DNA of 64,000 nt from Alphaproteobacteria bacterium (GTDB lineage Bacteria > Pseudomonadota > Alphaproteobacteria > Micropepsales > Micropepsaceae), in the NCBI GenBank assembly GCA_947474645.1, contig CANJJD010000008.1, forward strand, positions 1 to 64,000, in the 5' to 3' direction. The position numbers and the translations under genes are program-made. A model generated the notes under the pieces. It worked only from the letters and a program-made list of their open reading frames with translations, searched no databases and had not been told where the DNA came from. Shown here in pieces: positions 1 through 8,592 of this stretch (its first letter is position 1; each line of letters begins with the position of its first letter).

Positions 1-80
1 CCCTTGCCCTGAGAGATCAAAACTTCAATCTGGCGTAGCAAAATCACTATCTGCTCCGCGCTAAAACACTTCTTCGGCAT
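1..80 (-). CDS. IS3-family transposase OrfA, N-terminal fragment (runs off window)
   Basis: The minus-strand reading frame from an ATG at 80 gives MPKKCFSAEQIVILLRQIE followed by VLISQGK, and then leaves the window. This matches the N-terminus of the helix-turn-helix OrfA proteins of IS3-family elements, which begin MPxKRFSxEQIVxxLRQIEV. OrfA binds the element ends and is normally fused to the DDE integrase OrfB by -1 frameshifting, but that part is not visible here. Only 26 codons are present, so the subgroup cannot be assigned. The gene reads away from flgK. Confidence 0.75.
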   Translation of the reverse strand, partial: MPKKCFSAEQIVILLRQIEVLISQGK

Positions 81-140
81 AACTAAGGTCCTTTCCAAGT
101 CAGTTTCTCTCAAACCGCTTGGTACAAAAAGACCCGGTCA
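1..140 (-). mobile_element. IS3-family insertion sequence, one end only
   Basis: The first 140 bases are the terminal part of an insertion sequence whose body lies to the left of the window. Read on the minus strand it starts at about 140 with TGACCGGGTC, which has the 5'-TG typical of IS3-family ends. After about 60 noncoding bases comes the start of an OrfA-like transposase gene. Directly to the right, from 141, the sequence becomes uninterrupted flgK coding sequence. GGTCAGGTCA straddles the junction, but a target duplication cannot be confirmed because the other end is outside the window. The exact outer base is my estimate. Confidence 0.75.
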
Positions 141-1386
141 GGTCAATCTGGCGCAGCAGACCGCGCTGGCCTTCAACAGCCAGGCCAATGCCAACGCCGC
201 CTATCCGCCGCCTACGTCCCTGACGGGCCGCGCCACCGGCCTGCTTTCCACGGACAGCTTGAACTTCACCGGCAAGACCACGGTGGCCGTCACCGACCCC
301 AGCGGCAAGCTGGTGTCGCGCATTGACGTGAACTTCACCGCCGGCACCTTGTCGGTAAATGGCGGCGCCTCATCTTCGCTGGGTTCGCCCGCCACCATCG
401 CCAGCATGACCGCCGCGCTGAACACCGCGCTGGGCGGCGGCGGTTCGGCCAGCTTCGCCAACGGCCAGCTTTCGATTTCCGCCACCGGCGGCAACGGCAT
501 CCTGGTGCAGGATGATGCCGCCACGCCGTCGTCGCGCGGCGGCGCCGGCTTCTCGCAGTTTTTCGGCCTGAACGACGTTTTCCAGGCCCAGATGCCTTCC
601 ATCACCAGCACCGGCCTGGCCGCCGGCGACGCCAGCGGCATCGCCGCAGGCGGAGTGATCGCCCTGTCGCTCAAGGGCCCGGACGGCGACATCGTCAGGA
701 ATGTCAGCATCACCACCACGGCCGGCCAGACCATCGGCAATATCGTGACGGCGCTGAACACCGCGCTGGGCGGGGCCGCCACCTTCACCCTGAACAGCGA
801 CGGCTCGATCTCCACCGCCACCAGCGCGCTTTATCCCGGCTACTCCGTCAATGTGACGAACGACAGCACCCAGCGCGGCACCACCGGCGTGAGCTTCAGC
901 CAGATTTTCGGGCTGGGCGCCAACGCCCAAACCATGCAGGCCAACAATTTCAACCTGACCCCGGCGCTCAGCGCCAATCCCGCGCGGCTGGGCATTGCCA
1001 GCCCCGCGATCACCGGCTCCACCGTGGTGAGCGACACCATCGTGTCGGCGGGCGACAATGCCGGCGCCATCGCGCTGCAGAATGTCATCACCCGCAGCCA
1101 GAGCTTCCACGCCGCCGGCGGCATCGCCGCCCAGGCCTCGTCGCTGTCCGACTATGCGGCGACTTTCTACCAGAACCTGGCGACCCAATCGAACGCCATC
1201 AGCGCCAACCAGACCACCCAGGACGACCGGCTGGCGGAAGCCAATTCCCGCGTCTCTTCCAATTCGGGCGTGAACCTGGACGAAGAGCTGACCGCGCTGT
1301 CGTCGTACCAGCAGGCCTATGCCGCGGGGGCGCGCATCCTCAGCGTGGTGGACCAGCTTTACCGGACCCTGCTCGAGATTCAGTAA
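141..1386 (+). pseudogene. flgK: flgK, flagellar hook-associated protein 1, 5'-truncated by an IS
   Basis: About 414 codons of the C-terminal part of FlgK remain in one open frame from the IS junction to a TAA at 1386. The frame begins VNLAQQTALAFNSQANANAA and has no start codon of its own near the junction. The end is diagnostic: the heptad-rich C-terminal D0 helix, with LDEELTALSSYQQAYAAGAR and a final LYRTLLEIQ, is typical of FlgK. FlgK joins the hook to the filament, and flgL follows 12 bases downstream as in normal flagellar operons. The N-terminal D0/D1 region needed for assembly is missing here. Unless the 5' half continues beyond the IS and the IS excises, this copy should be non-functional. 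GC and codon use match the host. Confidence 0.85.
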
Positions 1387-1398
1387 GGAAGAATAGCC

Positions 1399-2352
1399 AT
1401 GAGCATTGATCGCGTCGCCACTTCTGCCCAGACCGGCTACTTTCTCAGCCAGCTCCAGAATGCCGGATCCGCGCTGGACAAGGTGCAGGAGCAGATTGCC
1501 TCGGGCAAGAACGCCAACACCTATGCCGGGTTCGGCGACAAGACCCAGCTCTTGACCGCGACCCTCTCGGCCAATGCGCGCAACGCCGCCTATACCGGCG
1601 CCACCAAGTTCGCCGTCACCCAGGTTGACCTGCAGGACACCCAGCTCACCGGCCTGTCCAGCCTGGCCGCGACCTTGAAGAAGGCGGTCAGCGATGCGGT
1701 GGCCAACAATGACGCCACCGGGTTGATGACCCAGGCCCAGAGCATCTTCGACCAGGCCAGCGCCATCCTGAATTCCAAGGATGCCAATGGCGACTATATC
1801 TATGGCGGCGGCAAGACCGACGTGGCGCCGATGGCGGTGGGAACGCTGGCGGCGTTGCAGGCCGCGCCCTCGACGGCCAGCGCCTTCGCCAACGGCAATC
1901 TCAAGAAATCGGTTCAGGTGGCTGACGGCGTGTCGGTCACCTATGGCGTCACCGCCTCCGACGTCGCCACCGGGTTGATGCAGGCGTTGAAGGACATCGC
2001 CGCCTTCGATGCGGGCGGCAGCGGCAATTTCAACGCCGCCGCCAGCCTCAGCTCGGCGCAGAATACGTTCCTGACCGGCGCCATCGCCCAGATCACCACG
2101 GTGAACGTCAACCTGAACGCCACCACCGCCGCCAACGGCTACATCTCCAACCGGCTGACGGACGCCCAGACCCAGCAGCTCTCGATGGACACGCTGTACA
2201 AGGGCTTTGCGTCCAATATCCAGGATACCAACATGGCGGACGCCGCCACCCAGCTTTCGCTGAACCAGACCCAGTTGGAGGCCGCCCTCCAGGTCACCGC
2301 CGGGTTGCACCAGCTTTCGCTGCTGAATTACCTGCCGATCGGCGGGGGTTAA
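1399..2352 (+). CDS. flgL: flagellar hook-associated protein 3 (FlgL)
   Basis: This 317-residue flagellin-like protein forms the hook-filament junction together with FlgK. It starts MSIDRVATSAQTGYFLSQLQ and has the N-terminal D0 coiled-coil signature, including VQEQIASGKNANTYAGFG. A variable middle follows, containing the conserved DANGDYIYGGGKT segment. The C-terminal helix (SLNQTQLEAALQVTAGLHQL, then SLLNYLPI) is like that of bacterial FlgL. A good ribosome site (AAGGAA) lies 9 bases upstream of ATG 1399. It is the second gene of a flgK-flgL unit and is itself intact. With flgK interrupted upstream, its transcription may be polar-affected or driven from the IS. Confidence 0.93.
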   Translation: MSIDRVATSAQTGYFLSQLQNAGSALDKVQEQIASGKNANTYAGFGDKTQLLTATLSANARNAAYTGATKFAVTQVDLQDTQLTGLSSLAATLKKAVSDAVANNDATGLMTQAQSIFDQASAILNSKDANGDYIYGGGKTDVAPMAVGTLAALQAAPSTASAFANGNLKKSVQVADGVSVTYGVTASDVATGLMQALKDIAAFDAGGSGNFNAAASLSSAQNTFLTGAIAQITTVNVNLNATTAANGYISNRLTDAQTQQLSMDTLYKGFASNIQDTNMADAATQLSLNQTQLEAALQVTAGLHQLSLLNYLPIGGG

Positions 2353-2379
2353 GCCTTAAATCTTGCTGTGTAAGGAGCG

Positions 2380-2451
2380 GTTTGCGATAGCAAACGAAAC
2401 GGTCCAGTGGACCGTTTCGAGCGACGAACGCCCCGAGCTTAGGCGAGGGGC
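2380..2451. repeat. intergenic element of three successive hairpins after flgL
   Basis: Three inverted repeats follow one another. GTTTGC/GCAAAC has a 4-base loop (2380-2395). CGAAACGGTCCA/TGGACCGTTTCG has 12-bp perfect arms around one base (2395-2419). GCCCC/GGGGC lies at 2430-2451. There is no U-run, so a classical rho-independent terminator is less likely than a REP-like genomic repeat that may still end flg transcription or stabilise its mRNA. A comparable three-hairpin block is present near 54.1 kb. Confidence 0.5.
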
Positions 2452-2514
2452 ACGGCAACCTCACCAGCGCTAAATTCTTGCTGTTCCCGCTCACCGGTCC
2501 TATACGACCGCCCC

Positions 2515-3645
2515 ATGAGTGAGAGCGTTCTCAAGCCCGGGAGCCGTGTCGTCGCCGCCATGTCCGGCGGCGTGGATTCCTCCGTCACCGCCGCGCTGCT
2601 GAAGAAGCAGGGTTACGATGTCGTGGGCATCACCTTGCAGCTTTATCCGGAAGACAAGACGCCGGCGCGCAAGGGCGCCTGCTGCGCCGGCGCCGACATC
2701 TATGACGCCAAGCGCGTGGCGCAGGGCCTGGGCATTCCCCATTATGTGCTGGATTACGAAAGCCGCTTCCGCAAGGCGGTGATCGAGGATTTTGCCGACA
2801 GCTATGCCAAGGGCGAGACGCCGATCCCCTGCGTGCGCTGCAACCAGAAAGTAAAGTTCGCCGACCTGCTCGACACCGCGCGCGAACTGGGCGCCGAGGC
2901 CATGGCCACCGGCCATTATGTGCGACGGGTGGAGGCCGCGGCCGGCGCCGAGCTGCATGCCGCGGCTGATCCGGTGCGCGACCAGAGTTATTTCCTGTTC
3001 GCCACCACGCAAGCGCAACTGGATTACCTGCGCTTTCCCCTGGGCGACATGGACAAGCGCGAGGTGCGCGCCATCGCCGCCGAGCTGGGGCTGGTCAATG
3101 CCGCCAAGCCCGACAGCCAGGACATTTGTTTTGTGCCCAGCGGGCACTACAGCGACATCGTGGATCGCGTGCGCCCCGATGCGGCGCGCGCCGGCGACAT
3201 CGTGGACCAAGCCGGCAAGGTCCTGGCCCGCCATGACGGCATCACCCATTTCACCGTCGGCCAGCGCAAGGGGCTTGGCCTGTCGGGCAATGAAGAACCG
3301 CTGTTCGTGCTGAAGCTGGATGCGGTCAATGCACGGGTGGTGGTGGGGCCGCGCTCGGCGCTGGGCTCTTCGAGCATGCTGTTGAAAGACGTGAACTGGC
3401 TGAGTGTGCCGGGTGCCGCGTTCGAAGCGCGGGTCAAAGTGCGCTCCATGCGCCCGCCGGTGGCGGCATTGGTGACGCCCCTGGCCGGCGGCACAGCAAG
3501 GGTAGAACTTGCGGCGGCGGAAGAGGCCATCGCGCCGGGCCAGGCTTGCGTCTTTTATGGCGCCCAGGACAGCCGGGTGCTGGGCGGCGGCTGGATCCAG
3601 CGGCGGGCCGCGGTCACCGCAGCGGAAGCGGCAGTGGCCGGTTAG
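2515..3645 (+). CDS. mnmA: tRNA-specific 2-thiouridylase MnmA
   Basis: MnmA uses ATP and a protein persulfide to thiolate uridine-34 of tRNA-Lys, -Glu and -Gln. The protein has 376 residues, normal for the family. Visible motifs are the PP-loop SGGVDSS near residue 19, [11 protein letters not shown] with the first catalytic cysteine near residue 105, ATGHYVRR, and [13 protein letters not shown] with the second cysteine near residue 203. C-terminal barrel motifs VGQRKGLGL and AVFYGxxD-like [12 protein letters not shown] follow. Start ATG 2515 gives [19 protein letters not shown]. It appears monocistronic, with nearly 100 bases before the next start. Confidence 0.97.
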   Translation: MSESVLKPGSRVVAAMSGGVDSSVTAALLKKQGYDVVGITLQLYPEDKTPARKGACCAGADIYDAKRVAQGLGIPHYVLDYESRFRKAVIEDFADSYAKGETPIPCVRCNQKVKFADLLDTARELGAEAMATGHYVRRVEAAAGAELHAAADPVRDQSYFLFATTQAQLDYLRFPLGDMDKREVRAIAAELGLVNAAKPDSQDICFVPSGHYSDIVDRVRPDAARAGDIVDQAGKVLARHDGITHFTVGQRKGLGLSGNEEPLFVLKLDAVNARVVVGPRSALGSSSMLLKDVNWLSVPGAAFEARVKVRSMRPPVAALVTPLAGGTARVELAAAEEAIAPGQACVFYGAQDSRVLGGGWIQRRAAVTAAEAAVAG

Positions 3646-3739
3646 CGGGGGCATATTCCCGGACCCGTGCAGCAAGGCTTGCCCGGCTGGACAGGCTCAC
3701 CGCCGGCAAGCCATAAATCCCCGCAACAAGGGGCTTGGC

Positions 3740-5572
3740 ATGAAAACCGGAATTCGCGGATCGGCCGTTATCGGCGGCCTGGTGCTGATGGCCGCCGCGG
3801 CAATGGCGCAGAATTATCCGGCTCCGCGCGTGACGGGCGGCGAGCCTGTCATGGGTGCCGCAGGCCATATCACCTTGGCGCCCAATCCGCTTCCGACCTA
3901 TGCCCCGGTGACCGACGAGAAGCTGCGCAATCCCGATCCCAATGACTGGATCATGATGCGCGGCAATTACGAAGGTTATGGCTACAGCCCGCTCAATCAG
4001 ATCGACAAGACCAATATCAAAAACCTGCGGCTGGTGTGGTCGCGGGGCATGGAGACGGGGATCAACCAGCCCACGCCCATCGTCCATGACGGCGTGATGT
4101 TCTTAGGGAATCCCAACGATGTCATCCAGGCGATTGATGCGGTCTCGGGCGGCCTGTTGTGGGAGTATCGGCGCAACCTGCCGGAGCTGAAGAAAATCCT
4201 CAGCGGCCACTGGGGACAGCGCAAGCGCAGCGTGTTCCTTTATGGCGACAAGCTCTACACGGTGACGCGCGACAATTTCCTGGTCGCGCTGGACGCCAAG
4301 ACCGGCAAGCAATTGTGGGAAGTGAACCGGGGCGGCGATCTTTATGCCACCAACACCACCGGCCCGATCGTGGTGGACGGCGTGGTGGTGGCGGGCGCCA
4401 CTTGCCAGTATGCGCCGTTCGGCTGCTTTGTTACCGGCAATGATGCGCAAACCGGCAAGGAGCTGTGGCGCAACTATGTGATCCCCAAGCCGGGCGAGCC
4501 GGGCAATGAAACATGGGGCAACCTGCCCTTCGACAAGCGCCAGATGACCGGCGTGTGGGGACCGATCACCTATGATCCGCAACTGGACCTGATTTATTAC
4601 GGCTCCAGCGGCGTGGGGCCGGCGGCGGAAGGCCAGCGCGGTAATTTCGGCGCCACCATGGCGGGGACCAATACGCGCTTTGCCGTGAAACCCAGGACCG
4701 GCGAGATCGTCTGGCGGCACCAGGTTTTGCCGCAGGACAATTGGGACCAGGAATGCACCTTCGAGATGATGCCGATCACCACGGCCGTCAATCCCGATCC
4801 CAAGGCGGACGGCATGATGGCGGTCGGCCGCGGCGCCAAAAGTGCAACGCGCAGGACCTTGACCGGCGTGCCCTGCAAGACCTCCATCATGTGGAGCTTC
4901 GATGCCGCCAAGGGCGACTTCCTGTGGGCCAAGTCCACCGCGGTGCAGAACCTGGTCAACAAGATCGACAACCGGGGCAAGGTCACCGTCAATCCTGCGA
5001 TGGTGATGACGGACATCCACAAGACCTATTCCATCTGCCCGACCCATGCCGGCGGCCGCGATTGGCCGTTCTCCGCCTACAGTCCGCAGACCAATGTGAT
5101 GTATGTGCAGCTTCAGAATCTCTGCACCGACATCAAGGTGCGGGCCGACAATATTCCCAGCAAGCTGCCCGACGGATACAATGTCCTGGGTGTCGCGAAA
5201 CTTTCGGAAGGCCATTCCGGCATCGGCCGCATCGATGCGATATCGGTGGAAACCGGCAGGACGATCTGGAGCTGGGAAAACAAGGCGACGAATTATTCGC
5301 CTGTCCTGGCGACGGGTGGCGGGCTGGTGTTCAACGGCGCCCTTGACCGCTATCTCCGCGCCTTCGATCAGAATGACGGCAAGATCGTATGGCAGACCCG
5401 GTTGGGCTCGCATGTGAGCGGCGCTCCGGTCACCTTCAGCAAGGACGGCAAGCAATATATCGCCGTGGCGGCGGGCGGCGGCTTTGGCGGCGGCAATTCC
5501 CCAAGGCTTTTCCCGGAGATTGACCAGCCCAGCGGCTCGAACATGGTGTATGTGTTCGCCCTGCCGGAATAA
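3740..5572 (+). CDS. PQQ-dependent (quinoprotein) dehydrogenase, periplasmic
   Basis: This 610-residue protein has an N-terminal signal peptide (MKTGIRGSAVIGG, a hydrophobic stretch, then AMAQ). It has the repeated tryptophan-docking blades of an eight-bladed quinoprotein propeller (GKQLWEVNRGG, TGKELWRN, GEIVWRHQ, GRTIWSWEN, GKIVWQTRLGS). The segment QDNWDQECTFEM corresponds to the region holding the catalytic aspartate in methanol/ethanol dehydrogenases. It should oxidise an alcohol or polyol in the periplasm and pass electrons to a cytochrome c. The substrate cannot be read from sequence. The adjacent CC disulfide typical of methanol dehydrogenase is not seen, and no haem motif is present. 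I chose ATG 3740 because the signal peptide begins there, although the frame is open further upstream. Confidence 0.85.
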   Translation: MKTGIRGSAVIGGLVLMAAAAMAQNYPAPRVTGGEPVMGAAGHITLAPNPLPTYAPVTDEKLRNPDPNDWIMMRGNYEGYGYSPLNQIDKTNIKNLRLVWSRGMETGINQPTPIVHDGVMFLGNPNDVIQAIDAVSGGLLWEYRRNLPELKKILSGHWGQRKRSVFLYGDKLYTVTRDNFLVALDAKTGKQLWEVNRGGDLYATNTTGPIVVDGVVVAGATCQYAPFGCFVTGNDAQTGKELWRNYVIPKPGEPGNETWGNLPFDKRQMTGVWGPITYDPQLDLIYYGSSGVGPAAEGQRGNFGATMAGTNTRFAVKPRTGEIVWRHQVLPQDNWDQECTFEMMPITTAVNPDPKADGMMAVGRGAKSATRRTLTGVPCKTSIMWSFDAAKGDFLWAKSTAVQNLVNKIDNRGKVTVNPAMVMTDIHKTYSICPTHAGGRDWPFSAYSPQTNVMYVQLQNLCTDIKVRADNIPSKLPDGYNVLGVAKLSEGHSGIGRIDAISVETGRTIWSWENKATNYSPVLATGGGLVFNGALDRYLRAFDQNDGKIVWQTRLGSHVSGAPVTFSKDGKQYIAVAAGGGFGGGNSPRLFPEIDQPSGSNMVYVFALPE

Positions 5573-5738
5573 GGCCGCACCTTGTATTATCCCCGATAAA
5601 GGCGCATAGCCCTCCCGCGACTGCTCCAGAAGAAGCGCCAATCCCGACCCGCCTCGCGCGCGCCTGGCCAGACCCTTCCGACTTGATGTTTTCGCCTTCC
5701 TGACATCCGTCCGGATGATCAATCGCAAGGAAACCATC

Positions 5739-5942
5739 ATGACTATCGGAACCGTAAAGTTTTTCAATTCTGCCAAGGGCTTTGGCTTCATCGCGCCGGA
5801 AGGCGGCGCCAAGGATGTGTTCGTTCACGCCACGGCGCTGGAAGCCGCCGGCATGACCTCCTTGTCGGAAGGCCAGAAGGTGTCGTTCGACATCCAGCCC
5901 GACGCCAAGGGCTCCAAGGCCGTGAACCTGCAGAACGCCTAA
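5739..5942 (+). CDS. cold-shock-domain protein (CspA family)
   Basis: This 67-residue single cold-shock domain begins [23 protein letters not shown]1 (KGFGFI) and RNP2 (DVFVH) are both intact, and it ends DAKGSKAVNLQNA. Such proteins bind single-stranded RNA and DNA and act as RNA chaperones. An in-frame ATG eight codons earlier is less likely because the fold starts at the second methionine. About 165 noncoding bases precede it, which would allow the long leader usual in csp genes. It is one of three csp genes in the window (also near 54.3 and 61.6 kb). A strong hairpin terminator follows directly. Confidence 0.95.
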   Translation: MTIGTVKFFNSAKGFGFIAPEGGAKDVFVHATALEAAGMTSLSEGQKVSFDIQPDAKGSKAVNLQNA

Positions 5943-5956
5943 ATCGTCTCTCAAGG

Positions 5957-5997
5957 CAGGCGGCGGAGGACATTCGTCCTCGCCGCCTGTTTTGTTT
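5957..5997 (+). terminator. rho-independent terminator of the csp gene
   Basis: A GC-rich stem (arms 5957-5971 and 5976-5989, loop ATTC, one bulged G) is followed by TTTTGTTTT. It lies 15 bases after the csp stop codon and ends just before the ribosome site of the next small gene. Confidence 0.85.
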
Positions 5998-6021
5998 TCA
6001 CCGACCCGAAAAGGACATGCC

Positions 6022-6330
6022 ATGTCTCAGGACCGCGCACCGCGCGCCACCATCGTGGAAGAACTGGTCGCCGCACTGGCGCCGCATCCCGCGGGGCTTC
6101 GGCGCTGGTCGGTGATGCGCGCGATCCGCAAGGGCCGCGAGGCCGTGGCGCGCGAGATCCCGCTGAAGCTGGAAGCCGATGTGGAACGCACCTTCCGCCA
6201 GTTCTGCAGCGGCGACGGCATGCGCGCCTCCGGCACGGCGCTGTTTTACCGTCCCGCCGAAAAGGCCGGCGAGGTCTGGGCGCTCGCCGCCCGGCCGGAC
6301 GCCGCCAACGAACCCACGTCCCAGGAATAA
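6022..6330 (+). CDS. hypothetical protein, 102 residues
   Basis: I do not recognise this family. The protein starts MSQDRAPRATIVEELVAALA, preceded by AAAAGGACATGCC with a usable ribosome site. It is rich in basic and acidic residues, is predicted soluble and mostly helical (RRWSVMRAIRKGREAVAREI, then LKLEADVERTFRQF), and has a short segment FYRPAEKAGEVWAL near its end. It has one cysteine and no signal peptide. It lies between the csp terminator and another tiny gene, with a 6-base gap to the latter, so the two may be cotranscribed. GC and codon use are like the host. Confidence 0.6.
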   Translation: MSQDRAPRATIVEELVAALAPHPAGLRRWSVMRAIRKGREAVAREIPLKLEADVERTFRQFCSGDGMRASGTALFYRPAEKAGEVWALAARPDAANEPTSQE

Positions 6331-6336
6331 AGAGTC

Positions 6337-6489
6337 ATGGCGCCCAGACCCCCCAACTATTCGCAAGACCGGCTGCAGCGCGAGCGCGCCCAGGCTGCCA
6401 AGGTGAAAGAAAAAGCCGATCGCCGCGCCGAGGAGACCGCGCGCCGCAAGGCCGAACAGGTCAAGCCGCCCGAGGACAGCGCGAGCTAA
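6337..6489 (+). CDS. small charged hypothetical protein, 50 residues
   Basis: This short frame from ATG 6337 gives MAPRPPNYSQDRLQRERAQA and continues with a highly charged, single-helix-like stretch of Lys, Arg, Glu and Ala, ending PPEDSAS. It starts 6 bases after the previous stop and ends 3 bases before the convergent quinoprotein gene. Its composition is reminiscent of the basic helical protein next to the csp gene at 61.4 kb, but I see no real alignment. That the region is fully packed supports it being coding. Its function is unknown. Confidence 0.5.
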   Translation: MAPRPPNYSQDRLQRERAQAAKVKEKADRRAEETARRKAEQVKPPEDSAS

Positions 6490-6492
6490 TCC

Positions 6493-8592
6493 TTATTTTG
6501 CCTTGGGCAGGGCGAAGACATAGACGGCGTGGCCCACCAGCGGGCGATTGCGCTCGAACGCGAACATGCTGCTGGGCCTGATCTGCGGGCTGCCGCCGTT
6601 ATAGCCGGTCGGCACCGCCACGAACTGCTCGCCATTCACGCTGAAGGTTGTCGGAAAACCCTGCGCCGTCGTCCCTAACCGGGTGGTCCACAAGGTCTTG
6701 CCGGTCTTCACGTCGAAGGCGCGGAAGGTGCGGTCCCAGTCACCGACAAAACCGATGCCGCCCGCCGTGGTCATTGTGCTGGTCAGGAAGGGCGCCCGTT
6801 GCTGGAAGGTCCAGACCGGCTTCAGGTCCTTTACCCGGTAGGCGCTAACCCGCCCCATATTGCCGTCCGATCCGGGCGCTTCGTAATTGCCGATCATGTC
6901 GCCCTGCGAAGTGACGCAGATCTGATCCAGCGGAAAGATGATCAAGTCTTCTTCGGGCACGTAGCTCGCGGCCGGCCAGTTATGGCCGCCCGACTGGGCC
7001 GGGCATGACGGACGCGAACCGCCCGGCTCGGGATGCAGGATATCGGAGCGGTAGGTGCCGCGGCCGGTCTTGCGATCGATCTTGGTGAAGACGTTTTGGA
7101 AAACCATCGGCACATAGTCCAGGAACTTGCCGGTTGTGCGGTCCAGCTTCCACAGAATGCCCGGCTTGCCGGCGGTCAGAAGAAGTTTCTGCGAGCCATG
7201 GTCGATCAGGATCTTTTCATAGACCTCATCGAGATCCAGGCCTTCGTCCGGCGCGGACTGGTGAAACCATTTGAGCTTGCCGGTATCCACGTCCAGGGCG
7301 AGCGTGGCGTTGCTGAACAGCTTGTCGCCGATGCCATGCTTGCCGGCCTTGGCCTGGCCGGTGCCCCAATAGGTCAGCCGCAGCTTGGGATCATAGGTGC
7401 CCGCGATCCAGGCGTCAGCGCCGGCCCGCTGTGCGTTGGTCATGTCGCCCCAGCTATTTCCGCCCGGCTCGCCGGTATAGGCGACGGTGGAGAATTTCCA
7501 GATCTGGCGGCCGTCCTTCGGGTCATAAGCGGCGATGAAGCAGCGATCTTCCAGCGAGGCTTCGTCGCAGACGCCGCGCCCGACGATGAGCTTGCCGTCG
7601 GCGATCATCAACCCGCCGATCTTGTCGCGGCCGTAATCGGTATGCTTGAACTTCCAGTTGATCTTGCCGGTACGCGCGTCCAGCGCATACAGCGTCGCAT
7701 CGCTGGCGGGATAGAAGAGCTGGTTGCCATACAGCACCATGGCGCGCGCCGTGGCGTTGACCTGGTTTTCCAGCCGGGGGCCCAGGGAATGTTCCCAGAT
7801 CAGGTCGCCGGTCGCGGCGTTGAGCGCCTGCACCTTGTTGTTGATGGCGGTGGAGACGAACATCACCCCGTCATGCACCATGGGCGTGATCTGCTGGCGC
7901 TCGCCATCGTCCAGCGACCAGACCCAGCGAAGCTGCAGATTTTTCACATTCTCGGTATTGAGCTGCTTGAGCGGCGAATGGCTCCAGCCGGCATAATTCT
8001 GGTAATGCATCAGCCAGTCATTGGCCGGCGGATTCAGCAGCATCTCTTCGGTGACGGGCGTGTAGTTCGCGGCCGTTCCCGGAAAGGTGATGCCGGTGGG
8101 GGCAGGCATGCCGCTGAGGCTGAGGTAACCCGCATAGGAATCGCGCCGTGTCGGCAGAATGGTGTTGATCGCAATCTCCGTGGTGGAGGTCAAGGCGGCG
8201 CTGCCGGGCGTCGCGCCGTTGCCTTTGAGAATATAGGCGACCACGGATGCGGTTTCGGCGTCGGTCAGGCTGCCGGGATTGTTGAACGGCATGGTGGTCT
8301 TGATGCGGGTATAAAGATCCTTGGTGCCGCGCGCTCTCCAGGTGTCTGTGAAGCCCGGGCCGATAAGCTTGATCGTTTCACCGCCGGCTTCATGGCAGGC
8401 GGCGCATTTGCCGTCATACACGGCCTTGCCGGCTTGCGCTTGCGCGTCGGTGAAGGGGCCAGGCGCGATGCCGGTCTGCGCCACGGCGCCCCACACAAAC
8501 AGGCCGGCCGCGCCCGCAACCCCCAGCGTGAGGACCGCGGCGGCGGCTTGCAGCGAAACATTTTTCCGGCCCTTGATCATGTCTCTTGCCAT
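6493..8592 (-). CDS. PQQ-dependent dehydrogenase with N-terminal cytochrome c domain
   Basis: This 699-residue protein has an N-terminal transmembrane or signal segment (residues about 15-38). A cytochrome c domain follows with the haem motif CAACH near residue 63 and a likely axial methionine in TTMPFNNPG. From about residue 150 there is a quinoprotein propeller with docking blades such as GDLIWEHSLG, GKINWKFKH, GKLKWFHQ and GKTLWTTRLG. It is thus a quinohaemoprotein in reverse domain order to type II alcohol dehydrogenases, whose haem is C-terminal. It should oxidise an alcohol or sugar in the periplasm with internal electron transfer to haem. Substrate unknown. It overlaps the upstream CHRD gene by one base (TAATG), so translation is probably coupled. 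Confidence 0.87.
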   Translation of the reverse strand: MARDMIKGRKNVSLQAAAAVLTLGVAGAAGLFVWGAVAQTGIAPGPFTDAQAQAGKAVYDGKCAACHEAGGETIKLIGPGFTDTWRARGTKDLYTRIKTTMPFNNPGSLTDAETASVVAYILKGNGATPGSAALTSTTEIAINTILPTRRDSYAGYLSLSGMPAPTGITFPGTAANYTPVTEEMLLNPPANDWLMHYQNYAGWSHSPLKQLNTENVKNLQLRWVWSLDDGERQQITPMVHDGVMFVSTAINNKVQALNAATGDLIWEHSLGPRLENQVNATARAMVLYGNQLFYPASDATLYALDARTGKINWKFKHTDYGRDKIGGLMIADGKLIVGRGVCDEASLEDRCFIAAYDPKDGRQIWKFSTVAYTGEPGGNSWGDMTNAQRAGADAWIAGTYDPKLRLTYWGTGQAKAGKHGIGDKLFSNATLALDVDTGKLKWFHQSAPDEGLDLDEVYEKILIDHGSQKLLLTAGKPGILWKLDRTTGKFLDYVPMVFQNVFTKIDRKTGRGTYRSDILHPEPGGSRPSCPAQSGGHNWPAASYVPEEDLIIFPLDQICVTSQGDMIGNYEAPGSDGNMGRVSAYRVKDLKPVWTFQQRAPFLTSTMTTAGGIGFVGDWDRTFRAFDVKTGKTLWTTRLGTTAQGFPTTFSVNGEQFVAVPTGYNGGSPQIRPSSMFAFERNRPLVGHAVYVFALPKAK

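Noticed and set aside
370-2310. 646-codon minus-strand open frame across flgK-flgL
   Set aside because: It is an antisense shadow of GC-rich coding sequence. It has low-complexity Gly/Arg/His-rich translation and no ribosome site, while the plus strand encodes clear FlgK and FlgL.
3676-3712. GGCTTGCC/GGCAAGCC inverted repeat before the first quinoprotein gene
   Set aside because: Eight-bp arms with a 21-base loop and no U-run are too weak to call a regulator or terminator.
3509-3739. Upstream extension of the first quinoprotein gene
   Set aside because: It overlaps mnmA and gives an arginine-rich sequence. The signal peptide begins at 3740.
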